Part shown: one piece after another, positions 29,769 to 41,137 of the stretch | Position numbering within the stretch: the first letter of the stretch is position 1 | Layout of the letters: every line of letters begins with the position of its first letter | Assembly: GCF_900187355.1 (NCBI RefSeq) | Contig: NZ_LT906451.1 | Location: 930,501 to 994,500, forward strand | Reading direction: 5' to 3' | DNA: 64,000 nt | Source: Legionella lansingensis | GTDB lineage: Bacteria; Pseudomonadota; Gammaproteobacteria; Legionellales; Legionellaceae | Notes under the pieces: generated by a model | The model's database searches: none | Told to the model about the DNA's origin: nothing | Seen by the model: the letters and a program-made list of their open reading frames with translations, nothing else | Program-made: the position numbers and the translations under genes

Positions 29769-30377
29769 ATGAAAGCACTTCAGTCATTCGTCGTTGCAAT
29801 AGCCTTGTCAATTAGCCAATTTTTATGGGCGCAAACGTCACCTATCCCCATGCTTGAAAATACAGCGAATCAAATCATTGCCTCATTAAAGGAAAACAAG
29901 GCAGCCTTAAAAAATAATCCAAAGGTCATTCAACAGATCGTCAGACGTCATTTATTGCCTATTGTTGATGTGAGCGGAATGTCACGCTCCGTATTAGGTC
30001 GGCAAGCTTGGAATAAGGCTTCTCCTAGTGAAAGACAACAATTTGCAGACGCATTTACTCAGCTTGTGATTCGTACTTATGCAAGCCCTCTTGCGGAATA
30101 CACGGATGAAAAAATCAAATTTTTGCCCATTAGAGGTTCTGTTGAAAATCGCTTTTTACGTGTTAACAGTGTGATTGTTCGCTCAAATGGTCAGAATATT
30201 CCTTTAAGCTATAGCCTGGTTTCTAAGAATGGCACATGGAAAATTTACGATTTTAGTGTGGAAGGGGTGAGCTTATTGCAAAGTTTCCGTTCACAATTTG
30301 CAGAAGCACTCAGAAGCTCAAGCATGGAGGAAATTATTAAGCAACTGCGTCAGCAACCTGGAAAAAAGGCAGCATAA
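29769..30377 (+). CDS. mlaC: Phospholipid-binding periplasmic protein MlaC
   Basis: A 202-residue secreted protein with a clear signal peptide (residues 1-22, cleavage after LWA). The MlaC/Ttg2D fold is recognised in RRHLLPIVDVSGMSRSVLG and YSLVSKNGTWKIYDFSVEGVSLL. It shuttles phospholipids between the outer-membrane MlaA complex and MlaD. mlaA is not in the window. Its stop is followed directly by the mlaB ATG. Confidence 0.95.
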   Translation: MKALQSFVVAIALSISQFLWAQTSPIPMLENTANQIIASLKENKAALKNNPKVIQQIVRRHLLPIVDVSGMSRSVLGRQAWNKASPSERQQFADAFTQLVIRTYASPLAEYTDEKIKFLPIRGSVENRFLRVNSVIVRSNGQNIPLSYSLVSKNGTWKIYDFSVEGVSLLQSFRSQFAEALRSSSMEEIIKQLRQQPGKKAA

Positions 30378-30659
30378 ATGCAAGAGCAATCATTCAAGCC
30401 ATCACAAGAAATGACATTCGCAACAGTGGTATCTGATCGCGAACGTTTGAATAATTATGTGCGTGAAACGAAAGAAAAGCTTATTAAATTGGATTTGAGC
30501 GAAGTCGCACAGTGTGATAGTGCTGGTCTTGCTTTGTTAATTGAAGCAAAACGATTAAGTGCCAGGGAAAACAAAATGTGTAAAATCGATGGCATGCCCA
30601 AAATTGTCCAAGCATTGGCTGAATTTTGTGGAGTGGATGCCATCTTGAGTGAGTGTTAG
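30378..30659 (+). CDS. mlaB: STAS-domain protein MlaB
   Basis: A 93-residue STAS-domain protein (LIKLDLSEVAQCDSAGLALLIEAKRLSA). MlaB binds MlaF and is required for assembly and activity of the Mla ABC complex. Sequence divergence is normal for MlaB; the position between mlaC and ibaG supports the call. Confidence 0.9.
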   Translation: MQEQSFKPSQEMTFATVVSDRERLNNYVRETKEKLIKLDLSEVAQCDSAGLALLIEAKRLSARENKMCKIDGMPKIVQALAEFCGVDAILSEC

Positions 30660-30676
30660 ATGTGAGAGTATGTTGC

Positions 30677-32931
<2,255 letters not shown>

Positions 32932-32935
<4 letters not shown>

Positions 32936-33810
32936 GTCTTCATACCAAAGTCACCGCCGAGATTACTCATGAGAGATTGCATCTCCTCAGGGCAGAGTGA
33001 AGCATGTTTTTTAAGGAGCTCGGCTAATTTTTCATCTTTAAATAGCTCATTTACTTCTTCCTGAGAGAAGGTAAATGTTTTCTCGTCGCTGAAATCTTCG
33101 CCGGAAACATTTATTGCTGAGAAGATTTTACGTACAGAATCGCATAGGGCCACTTTGTGGCTGTTTTCCTGGATGTAACTGAGAAGACTTAGCCTGAAAG
33201 ACTGATTTTCTTGCACACCCTGAAAATTGATCCTGTCACAGGAACGTGCATCCAGACTTTTATAATGACCAACAAATTGAATATAAACTTCTTTTTCAGG
33301 AATTATACTGCTTAATGTTTCGAGTGTAGGGAAATAAGCATTAAATCCTGGTATAAAATGTCCGCTAGCAAGGTTGAGAAAGAAACGATTCTCATCTCTT
33401 CCTATAAGACCTGCGGAAAGTACGGGTGGAGTAGGCTCACCCTCAGGTATTTTCAAGGCTTTTCTTAGTAGACCCCCATGAGTGAGTTTGTTGCCTTTTA
33501 CATACTGGGGAGCAAACCAAATTTGGCCACTTTCAGTGATCACATATAAATAATCTCTGCCACTGATTAAGTCAGTGGGATTATTGAGCAACTCAACACC
33601 CTCATAATCTCTGTTTTCTGAACGGATGGTTCTAAGATCTTTATAACCTTCCAGGAGGGGATATTTTTTGTATGATCTTAACAACAATTCCATTGGGGTC
33701 AAGCTAACAGCTGAAAGTTCAGTCATTTGACTTTTGCTGTTACCTAGCGGTTGAAACATGGATGGTGTCCAGTTTAAAGATTCACTGGTATAGTCAGATT
33801 TCTGTCTCAT
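32932..33810 (-). CDS. Orphan protein, possible secreted effector
   Basis: A 292-residue soluble protein that I do not recognise. It has no signal peptide or membrane segment. The middle contains short beta-rich stretches (ISGRDYLYVITESGQIWFAPQYVKG; ENRFFLNLASGHFIPGF), the last third is helical and acidic, and the C-terminus ends PEEMQSLMSNLGGDFGMKT. The orphan nature, cytosolic character and helical acidic tail resemble Dot/Icm substrates of legionellae, but this is only an inference from style and neighbourhood. Its start at 33810 is followed by polar sequence, and no strong Shine-Dalgarno decides it. Confidence 0.7.
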
Positions 33811-33865
33811 AAAATGGATTTCCTTAAAAGTACTTGAGGATTATTTTTACATATAAACCTTAAGA

Positions 33866-33884
33866 TTGTATTAAAATAATACAA
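33866..33884. promoter_or_regulatory. Operator-like palindrome before terC
   Basis: TTGTATTA (33866-33873) and TAATACAA (33877-33884) form perfect 8-bp arms around AAA in the spacer between the divergent orphan gene and terC. Size and position suit a dimeric repressor site, but AT-rich palindromes arise easily. Confidence 0.3.
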
Positions 33885-33970
33885 ATATAATTAAATTTAT
33901 CCATTAAATTATTAAATCGATCACCAAATGACATGGGATATTCCCTATTTCAGTTGGCTAGGAGCAATGG

Positions 33971-34927
33971 ATGCAGTCAATCAGTGAATGGTGGATGTGG
34001 GCAGGTTTTTTTCTCTTTATCGGCTTGATGCTTGCCATTGATATCTTTATGTTAAGTGGAAAAAAAGCCCATTTTGTCTCAACAAGGGAAGCGTTGGCAT
34101 GGGTGATTACATGGATAACCTTGGCTCTGATATTTAATCTCCTTCTCTGGATTTATTTGCTACATACCACAACCCCTGCAATCGCCCACGCAAGAGCTCT
34201 CGAGTTTTTGACAGGGTATTTAATCGAAGAATCGCTCTCAATGGACAATATGTTCATTTTCATCATGATCTTTAATTATTTTTGTATTCCACCTGAGTAT
34301 CAGCGTCGTGTATTACTATTTGGGGTTTTAGGCGCTATTTTCATGCGCTTGCTGCTCATTTTATTAGGGGTCTTTTTGGTGGCCAAATTTCATTGGATAC
34401 TCTACCTTTTTGGCATCTTTCTCTTGATTAGTGGTGTGAGATTATTTTTCTTTGCTGAGAAAGATGCAAGGTTGGATACCAATCCAATTTTAATTGTCAT
34501 GCGGAAATATCTAAGAGTGACGAAAGACTTATATGAAGAGCGTTTTTTTATTAAAAAAAATAATCAATGGTTCATTACGCCTTTATTTTTAGTATTAGTA
34601 CTTATTGAAATGAGCGATTTGATTTTTGCCCTAGACAGCATTCCAGCTATTTTTGCTATTACTGAGGATCCCTTCATTATTTTTACGTCCAATATTTTTG
34701 CTATCTTAGGTTTGCGTGCCATGTATTTTTTATTGAGAAATTTGGCAGATCGTTTCCATCTTTTAAAATATGGGATAGCTTGCATCCTGATTTTTATTGG
34801 TTTGAAAATGATAGTAAGTTACTGGCTACATGTGCCGACCATTATTGCTTTGGGTGTGATAGTTATTATTTTAATTGTCAGTGTTGTATCTAGTTTAATG
34901 AGCCCGGGAGCAGAAAAAAAGAAATAA
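33971..34927 (+). CDS. TerC/Alx-family integral membrane protein
   Basis: A 318-residue polytopic protein with about eight to nine predicted helices. TerC hallmarks include the acidic membrane motifs EESLSMDNMFIF and EMSDLIFALDSIPAIFAIT. Family members (TerC, Alx/MgtE-independent manganese exporters) are linked to tellurite resistance, Mn2+ homeostasis and metalation of exported proteins; Alx in E. coli is controlled by a pH/Mn riboswitch, which I do not see here. AGGAG lies upstream of the chosen ATG at 33971; a closer ATG at 33967 is out of frame. Confidence 0.92.
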   Translation: MQSISEWWMWAGFFLFIGLMLAIDIFMLSGKKAHFVSTREALAWVITWITLALIFNLLLWIYLLHTTTPAIAHARALEFLTGYLIEESLSMDNMFIFIMIFNYFCIPPEYQRRVLLFGVLGAIFMRLLLILLGVFLVAKFHWILYLFGIFLLISGVRLFFFAEKDARLDTNPILIVMRKYLRVTKDLYEERFFIKKNNQWFITPLFLVLVLIEMSDLIFALDSIPAIFAITEDPFIIFTSNIFAILGLRAMYFLLRNLADRFHLLKYGIACILIFIGLKMIVSYWLHVPTIIALGVIVIILIVSVVSSLMSPGAEKKK

Positions 34928-34940
34928 TATGAAAGCTCTA

Positions 34941-35000
34941 TCATATCCAAGATTCAGAGATCCTGAGCGCCGCGAAGGATCCCCTGAATCTTGGGTATGA
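34941..35000. terminator. Long hairpin between convergent genes
   Basis: TCATATCCAAGATTCAG (34941-34957) pairs with CTGAATCTTGGGTATGA (34984-35000) with one wobble, and inner GATCC/GGATC extends it. It sits between terC (plus) and the orphan gene at 35019 (minus), and is followed by A/T-rich sequence on the plus side. It could be a bidirectional terminator or a dispersed repeat. Confidence 0.5.
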
Positions 35001-35018
35001 ATAAAAAATTAAAAAAAA

Positions 35019-36464
35019 TCAAACAGTTAACTGAATTTGCCTTTTGCTTTCTTCTAGACTATCCCCTTGCAGTTCTTCTGTAATTACAGTGGTTGGATTT
35101 TCTTGGTTTTTCTGTACGCTATCATCGTCTGGGAGCAATTGTATTTTGCCTTCATTGGCTTTCGCTAGCAGGAGTTTTTTCAATGCTTCTAAATAAGCAG
35201 GCTGTCCATCTTGCCAAGGAATGATAGCCTGTTCGTCGTTAAGGGTTATTTTTAAAGCGCTATCATCAGCCTCAACTTTTACTATACAGTTCTCTTTCGC
35301 AAATGCTGAACTGTCCACCTCAACAATTTCTAGTTTATGTCCATTCAACATACGAGCCCCATCCGTTAGACAAATGCCCGTTAACTTTTCCATACTTTCA
35401 TGGCTTGAATAAAGCCTGCCTATTACCTTGCAAGTTTTGTAAATTAATTTCCAACTCAAATCCAAGGACAAGCCAACGCCCAAACCAATACCTTGCCCAG
35501 CCATATTACCGACTGTTCCTAGTACCCAAGCCAAGGTAACACCACAATACGCGTCTAAAATTTTTCCGGCATAAGTGGGTGCGAGTAACATGACGCCAAC
35601 ACTGGCTGTTGGACCCATAAAAAACATCAAACCACTACTGATTACACCCGTTAATGCTATACGACCTTTCAATAATTTGGTGGATTTGCCTACCATCTCG
35701 CCCAGTAAGAAACCGGTAGTATACCCGGCTAATTCAAGAGGCTTCCCAAATAGTGGCATCATGACGCGCGTTACTGGGTAATTTGTCTTATACTTGGGGT
35801 GTAGCCCATCACATTGATTGATTACCCATACTAAAAAATCATTCCATTGGGATTCCGTGAAACGGGGACGCAAAACAGCGTTTATCGTTTCAAACCGACC
35901 CTTTTCGGTGAGGTAGCGCTTTGCTGCCAACAGGCAGCAGGCTCGTGTTTCTTCATCCATAGGATTTGTAGAACTAAGCCCCATCGCTTTGTTAAGTAAT
36001 TGCTCTAAAATCGAATATTCCCCAGACCGCACGGAATAATTCGAATAAGTTGAGTCGATCTGAGATTTGAGGTATAGAGATGCTGTAACAAGAACACGTA
36101 AAGCGGTGATCTGATTCTCCATTGCTTCGGCTGGAATATGGAGCAGGAATGGCTCTTTCGGTATAGAGGAGGAGGGAGCTTGGGTGTCTTCAGGATTACT
36201 TGTTACTAAAGTATCTTTTTCCGATCCGGGAAGTGCTTCCTGAAGAAAAAGTCTTTCGGGATGGAGGTCGTTGTCGAGTGCAGCAAGCCATTTTTCAATA
36301 AAAGCAATCTGCTTATCCCTGGTTTTAGTGTCTTTCGCACCTAGAAAAAGACTCAAGCGATTGGGGCCTTGTGTTCCCTCCAAAATTACCTTGGCCTCAT
36401 TTTGGTAGTCTGACCGAAGACTTGCCATCCTTGGCAGAAATTTATCAGAAAGTACGAAGCCCAT
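35019..36464 (-). CDS. Orphan membrane protein, candidate Dot/Icm effector
   Basis: A 481-residue protein without a recognised family. The N-terminal half is soluble and helical; residues about 250-345 hold three or four hydrophobic, glycine-rich segments (GVISSGLMFFMGPTASVGVM, VTLAWVLGTVGNMAG, GIGLGVGLSLDLSW), and the C-terminal part is again soluble. The C-terminal 26 residues include an acidic block (EELQGDSLEES), like the E-block of many Dot/Icm-translocated proteins. The ATG at 36464 is chosen because GAGGTG precedes it closely; an upstream in-frame ATG (36494) lacks such a site. Membrane insertion in a host organelle is a possibility only. Confidence 0.72.
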   Translation of the reverse strand: MGFVLSDKFLPRMASLRSDYQNEAKVILEGTQGPNRLSLFLGAKDTKTRDKQIAFIEKWLAALDNDLHPERLFLQEALPGSEKDTLVTSNPEDTQAPSSSIPKEPFLLHIPAEAMENQITALRVLVTASLYLKSQIDSTYSNYSVRSGEYSILEQLLNKAMGLSSTNPMDEETRACCLLAAKRYLTEKGRFETINAVLRPRFTESQWNDFLVWVINQCDGLHPKYKTNYPVTRVMMPLFGKPLELAGYTTGFLLGEMVGKSTKLLKGRIALTGVISSGLMFFMGPTASVGVMLLAPTYAGKILDAYCGVTLAWVLGTVGNMAGQGIGLGVGLSLDLSWKLIYKTCKVIGRLYSSHESMEKLTGICLTDGARMLNGHKLEIVEVDSSAFAKENCIVKVEADDSALKITLNDEQAIIPWQDGQPAYLEALKKLLLAKANEGKIQLLPDDDSVQKNQENPTTVITEELQGDSLEESKRQIQLTV

Positions 36465-36618
36465 AGTCACCTCACATCCTTGTTGAAATATCATCCTAGC
36501 TTTCTATATTACGGATTCCTTGGTTAAATGCAATCTCAGTTGGTTAATTTTTACTAAATTATTATGTTTAGCTATTGTAAAAGTAACACTAGGACATGTT
36601 GACTATTCATACCGTTGC

Positions 36619-36689
36619 CTACGTGCCGCGGCTTGTACGTCGGCTTCCATGAGATTTCTGGATACCGCGGACAAGCCCGCGGTACGTAG
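36619..36689. repeat. Palindromic intergenic element
   Basis: CTACGTGCCGCGGCTTGT (starting 36619) is matched by an inverted copy ending at 36689 (ACAAGCCCGCGGTACGTAG) with one mismatch and one indel. GGATACCGCGG in the right arm echoes GGATACCGTGG at 24176. It lies between two divergent genes and looks like a member of the dispersed family described at 600-696. Confidence 0.7.
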
Positions 36690-36787
36690 ATATTATAGAC
36701 GAATTGAACAGCCCTAATTAACCTATTGAAAAACTGATGATATAGTGACGTGATAAGAATAAAAAATATTATCTTAGGCTGTTGGTT

Positions 36788-37636
36788 ATGACGTCAATAA
36801 AACAATGCATCAAGTTACTAAGACTATCCCATTGGACTAAAGCAGCATTTGTTCTCCTGGGTGTTTTTTATGCTGGATCATTGCAATACCTTCCTAATGC
36901 TTTACTTGCTGCGCTTGCATTTTGTCTCATTGCTAGCGCTGTTTACATTTACAATGACATTCAGGACATAGAAGAAGATCAGCTACACCCCAAAAAGCGT
37001 TATCGTCCCTTGGCTTCTGGAGAAATTTCACTGGATTTTGCAGTCAGCATGCTTGCTATCCTTTTGCTCACTGGATTCATTCTTGCTTGGCTAATTTCAA
37101 GTAACCTGGCTGCACTTCTTGGAATCTACTTACTCATTAACCTGGCCTATAATCATGTACTAAAAAATGTTCCTATTCTTGATGTTCTCTGTATTGCAAG
37201 TGGTTTCCTGCTTCGAGTTTTAGCAGGGACTATAGGGATTGATCTGCCAATTTCCTGGTGGTTAGCGTTCACAGCTACTCTAATTAGCTTATTTATTGCT
37301 CTCTGTAAGCGAAGATTGGAAAAGCAATTGGGGTTGCGTTCTGCTACCAGAGCTGTTTTAAGAAAATATTCGCCTCATTTATTAGATAACCTTATAACAA
37401 TTACCGCTATAGCGAGCTTTGTCACTTATCTTTTTTATACCATCTATGCTCGAGATGAATCGTTCTATTTTTTGTTGACGCTCCCTTTTGCAGCAATTGG
37501 ATTATGGCGTTTTGCATGGTTAACAACCCGCAATTCTGATAATGACGATCCAGTCTCCATTTTCTTTAGAGATAATTTATCCCGCTTTAATTTACTGTGT
37601 TTTCTGACTCTTACTGTGATTGCGCTCATGAAATGA
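36788..37636 (+). CDS. UbiA-family prenyl-phosphate phosphoribosyltransferase-like protein
   Basis: A 282-residue membrane protein with about nine helices. The first aspartate motif and its context, YNDIQDIEEDQLHPKKRYRPLASG, follow the pattern of mycobacterial decaprenyl-phosphate phosphoribose synthase (UbiA/Rv3806c: ND..D...D..HP.KR.RP.A.G). The second loop (HVLKNVPILDVLCIASGFLLRVLAGT) and the late RD segment (SIFFRDNLSRF) fit too. That enzyme moves phosphoribose from PRPP to decaprenyl phosphate, the first step to the arabinose donor DPA. I start at ATG 36788; a TTG two codons upstream is in frame. The downstream GT-C gene overlaps by ATGA, so the two are coupled. Confidence 0.85.
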   Translation: MTSIKQCIKLLRLSHWTKAAFVLLGVFYAGSLQYLPNALLAALAFCLIASAVYIYNDIQDIEEDQLHPKKRYRPLASGEISLDFAVSMLAILLLTGFILAWLISSNLAALLGIYLLINLAYNHVLKNVPILDVLCIASGFLLRVLAGTIGIDLPISWWLAFTATLISLFIALCKRRLEKQLGLRSATRAVLRKYSPHLLDNLITITAIASFVTYLFYTIYARDESFYFLLTLPFAAIGLWRFAWLTTRNSDNDDPVSIFFRDNLSRFNLLCFLTLTVIALMK

Positions 37637-39186
37637 TCAATAGACTTCTTTCGAAACTCTACTGCAGAGGAGAATTGCTTCGTCGATGCATCTTGGTCGC
37701 TTTTTTGCTGTTATCTTTTTATTACCTTCTGGTGATGCAAGTCAGTGCTATTTGGCCCTTCACGATTGATGATATGTACATCCCTTTACGTTACGCTAAA
37801 CATTGGGCAGAAGGGCATGGCCTATTATGGAACATTAGTGAAGACCCTGTTGAAGGTTATTCAAATTTTAGTTTTGTTGTCCTTGCTGCCCTTGCTATTC
37901 AATTCAATCTAGATCCCGTCATTACGCTCAAAAGTTTTGGAGTGCTTGGGTTGTTGGTAAGCACTATAAGTCTATACGGTCTCTCTAGGTTGTGGTTTTC
38001 ATCTTGGGTTGCTGTTATCCCTTGTTTTTGGTTATTGCTATACAACGGTGAGATTCTGTGGAGTGTTAGTGGTTTAGAGACCACGGTGTATCAGGGATTA
38101 ATTTGTGCCTCTTTATTTTTTTTATTGAGAGCCATGGGCTACCGTTCGTTTCCGGGTAGCAGAGAAGAAGGAAAGAACGTTTTCTGGGTGGTGACTGGAG
38201 CACTCTTCGCTTTAGCCAGTATGACCAGACCCGAAGCTCCAGCCCTGATCGTTGTTTTTTATAGTTGGGCTCTCTTTGATAGTCCAAAGCATATGAAAAG
38301 AAACTATTTGCAAAATTGGTTATTGAGCTGTCTTATCTTTTTTATACTCTTTATGCCTTATTTTTTCTGGCGTTGGCATTATTATGGGCGGTTATTTCCC
38401 AATGCCATCTACTGTAAGGGCCTTGTTGATTTTTCTTTACAGTTGGACTTAGTCTATTTACGTCTAGCATGGCCCTTTATCCTATTAGCGCTACCGGCGA
38501 TTATTCGCAGAGCTCATGATAAACGCAATTATTTTTTGTGGCTGCCAAGTTTGATTTATTTACTGCTACTCATTGGTGCTGATCCAGTAGCGGCTTTTGC
38601 TAATCGTCTGTTTTTACCGGCCTTTATTTTACTTTTACCATTGACCCTGCAGGGCATTAACATTGCAATTAAATACGTTTTCCCGCAAGAGGACGTCTTT
38701 TATTTTGCTGCTCTTCTAGTGACTGTGGTAGTGATCGCTTTATTGTTTATTCCCAAAATGACCTTAGCAAATTACCGCTACTTCACCATAAACCCAAAAC
38801 TCGGTTTGCGCCTTCGGCAAAATGTGGTTAACTGGTTAAATCAACACATGAAGCCAGGTAGCTATGTTGTTTTAGCTGATAGCGGAATGATTCCTTATAT
38901 GAGCTCTTTAAATTTTATTGATTCTTATTGTCTCAATAATAAACAAATGGTAAATGCATCAGCACAAGATATGTACTTTTTTTTATGTAATCAAGTATTT
39001 ATCAGCCATCCGGATGCAATTATTTTAACCTCTTTAGTAGAAAAAGGAGAAATCAGGTATACACCAGCTGACTTTTGTTTACAGCAAAGGCTGAAAAATA
39101 CCAATTTATACAAATTCAGAGCGATTCTCACGACAGGCAATCAAAAATCGTTATATCGCTATGAAATTTATACACTCTCAAAGTGA
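37633..39186 (+). CDS. GT-C family membrane glycosyltransferase, AftB-like
   Basis: A 517-residue polytopic enzyme (about ten or eleven helices) with a soluble C-terminal domain. The first periplasmic loop carries the GT-C acidic motif and its context, FTIDDMYIPLRYAKHWAEGHGLLWN...VEGYSNF. WSVSGLETTVY, LASMTRPEAP and RWHYYGRLFPNAIYCK recall mycobacterial AftB (IADDGLIVLRT; SGLES; VRPEF; YYGLLVPSTALAKD). Such enzymes transfer a sugar from a polyprenyl-phosphate donor at the periplasmic face. Start ATG 37633 overlaps the UbiA-like stop (ATGA). Likely acceptors are a surface glycan or protein; the donor is inferred from the UbiA-like partner to be a decaprenyl-phosphoryl pentose. A generic GT39/GT83-type role is the alternative. 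Confidence 0.78.
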   Translation: MINRLLSKLYCRGELLRRCILVAFLLLSFYYLLVMQVSAIWPFTIDDMYIPLRYAKHWAEGHGLLWNISEDPVEGYSNFSFVVLAALAIQFNLDPVITLKSFGVLGLLVSTISLYGLSRLWFSSWVAVIPCFWLLLYNGEILWSVSGLETTVYQGLICASLFFLLRAMGYRSFPGSREEGKNVFWVVTGALFALASMTRPEAPALIVVFYSWALFDSPKHMKRNYLQNWLLSCLIFFILFMPYFFWRWHYYGRLFPNAIYCKGLVDFSLQLDLVYLRLAWPFILLALPAIIRRAHDKRNYFLWLPSLIYLLLLIGADPVAAFANRLFLPAFILLLPLTLQGINIAIKYVFPQEDVFYFAALLVTVVVIALLFIPKMTLANYRYFTINPKLGLRLRQNVVNWLNQHMKPGSYVVLADSGMIPYMSSLNFIDSYCLNNKQMVNASAQDMYFFLCNQVFISHPDAIILTSLVEKGEIRYTPADFCLQQRLKNTNLYKFRAILTTGNQKSLYRYEIYTLSK

Positions 39187-39254
39187 AGCTGTAGTAATAT
39201 TCATTTTTTATTTTTTAGGAAATTGGCGCAGTAAATCTAAAGGATTTTTCCAAT

Positions 39255-41135
39255 ATGCAGAGCCTTAGTCATTTTTTACAAAAATTTTATAAGAAATTGC
39301 CTGTCATTGCTTTCGACGTGTTTGCTATACCATGTGCTTGGTATCTTGCTTATTGGCTAAGATATAACTTGCAGCCTTTCCCTCGTAATCTTACTAGTTT
39401 TTACTCTTTATCTTCCTTGTTGATTCTAACCACCGTGCAAATTGGTTGTTATTATTATTTCAAGGTTTATCGTGGTCTATGGCGTTTTTCTTCCCTTAAA
39501 GATGTGGCCAGGATTATTAATTCTACAATTTTTGCGACAGTTTTGACTGTTTTAGCATTATACTTTGCTTCTTTGCTACAACACTTGCCCCGTTCCGTCC
39601 TGCCGCTATATAACATGATTTTGGTCATTTTGCTTTGTGGTGCACGACTGACATTGCGGTCTTTTTGGGATTGGCAAGAAAAGGGTCATTTTGGTGAAGC
39701 AAAGCGCGTTCTAATTATCGGGGCTGGCAGGGCTGGCGAAGGGTTGGTGAGAGATTTAAAGCGTACACAATCCTATCGGCCTATTGGCTTTGTCGATGAC
39801 AATTTGGCAAAACGAGGGTTGGAGGTACATGGTGTCAGGGTACTGGGCACCACACGAGATCTGGTTGATTTAGTGGCTAACTATGATATCCAACTGATAT
39901 TTATTGCAATACCTTCCGCCCGCTCCGCAACCATGCGTCGAATTGTCAATCACTGTGAAAGTTGCAAAGTACCTTTTCGTACATTGCCTAGTCTCTCTGC
40001 TCTGGCTGCAGGCCGTGTTGAGGTTACAGCGCTTCGCGATGTGAATATTGAAGACCTCTTGGGGCGTGACCAAGTCCAATTAAACTGGGAAAAAATCGCT
40101 GCAAACATAAAGGATAAAAATATTATTGTAACTGGGGGAGGTGGTTCAATTGGTTCCGAATTATGCCGCCAAATAATGCAACTTAATCCTAGCAAACTGT
40201 TAATTATTGATAATTCCGAGTTTAATCTTTACAAAATAGAGCTGGAATTAAAGAAAAAATTCCCAAATAGTCCTCTTGAACTGGGATTGATTTCAGTAAC
40301 AGATGCGACGGCTGTTGACTTCCTGTTTCATCAATTTAAACCACAGATCATCTTCCACGCCGCAGCCTATAAGCATGTTCCTATGCTTGAAGAGCAAGTG
40401 CGTGTTGCAGTTCAAAACAACGTGATCGGTACACAGGTGGTTGCTGAAGCCAGTGTGGCTGTTGGTGTGGAAAAATTCATTCTAATTTCTACAGATAAGG
40501 CTGTTAATCCCACGAATGTTATGGGAACAACCAAGCGCGTTGCTGAAATTTATTGTCAGAATTTAAATGAACGAGTGGATACGCAATTTATTACTGTTCG
40601 TTTTGGTAATGTGCTTGGTTCGGCAGGAAGCGTGGTTCCTTTATTCCAGAAGCAATTACAAGCTGGCGGACCTCTTACTGTCACTCATCCTGATATAGAA
40701 CGCTATTTTATGACCATTCCTGAAGCTTGTCAGCTCATTTTGCAAGCCATGGTAAACGGTCAGGGTGGAGAAATTTTTGTCTTGGATATGGGAGAGCCTA
40801 TTAAAATCAGTTATCTTGCCGAACAGATGATTCGTTTGGCTGGAAAAGAACCGGGAAAAGATATCGCCATAGAGTATACAGGACTAAGACCTGGTGAAAA
40901 ATTGTTTGAGGAGTTGTTTCATTCTTCTGAACAATTGGCGCAGACAGAACATGAGAAATTGTTTAAAGCAAAATTTCGGAATCTGGAGTGGACGGAATTA
41001 ACGCAGACAATCCGTTTGTTAAATATGGCTTGTACTATGCATAATAATGCAGAGCTATACATTTTATTAAAGAGCTTGGTTCCAGAGTTCAACTCACAAA
41101 TAGAACCAAACTCAGTCGCAAAATTACTTGAATAA
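39255..41135 (+). CDS. PglF/WbpM-type nucleotide-sugar 4,6-dehydratase
   Basis: A 626-residue inner-membrane protein: four N-terminal helices (to about residue 125), a CoA-binding-like Rossmann region (VLIIGAGRAGEGLVRDL), then an SDR dehydratase domain with NAD motif GGGGSIGSELCRQI and STDKAVNPTNVMGTTKR. The Tyr of YxxxK is replaced by Met, the SMK-type site of WbpM/PglF/CapD enzymes. These make UDP-4-keto-6-deoxy-GlcNAc for O-antigen, capsule or protein glycans. It follows the UbiA-like/GT-C pair by 68 bp with the same orientation, pointing to a shared surface-glycan role. Confidence 0.9.
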   Translation: MQSLSHFLQKFYKKLPVIAFDVFAIPCAWYLAYWLRYNLQPFPRNLTSFYSLSSLLILTTVQIGCYYYFKVYRGLWRFSSLKDVARIINSTIFATVLTVLALYFASLLQHLPRSVLPLYNMILVILLCGARLTLRSFWDWQEKGHFGEAKRVLIIGAGRAGEGLVRDLKRTQSYRPIGFVDDNLAKRGLEVHGVRVLGTTRDLVDLVANYDIQLIFIAIPSARSATMRRIVNHCESCKVPFRTLPSLSALAAGRVEVTALRDVNIEDLLGRDQVQLNWEKIAANIKDKNIIVTGGGGSIGSELCRQIMQLNPSKLLIIDNSEFNLYKIELELKKKFPNSPLELGLISVTDATAVDFLFHQFKPQIIFHAAAYKHVPMLEEQVRVAVQNNVIGTQVVAEASVAVGVEKFILISTDKAVNPTNVMGTTKRVAEIYCQNLNERVDTQFITVRFGNVLGSAGSVVPLFQKQLQAGGPLTVTHPDIERYFMTIPEACQLILQAMVNGQGGEIFVLDMGEPIKISYLAEQMIRLAGKEPGKDIAIEYTGLRPGEKLFEELFHSSEQLAQTEHEKLFKAKFRNLEWTELTQTIRLLNMACTMHNNAELYILLKSLVPEFNSQIEPNSVAKLLE

Positions 41136-41137
41136 TA

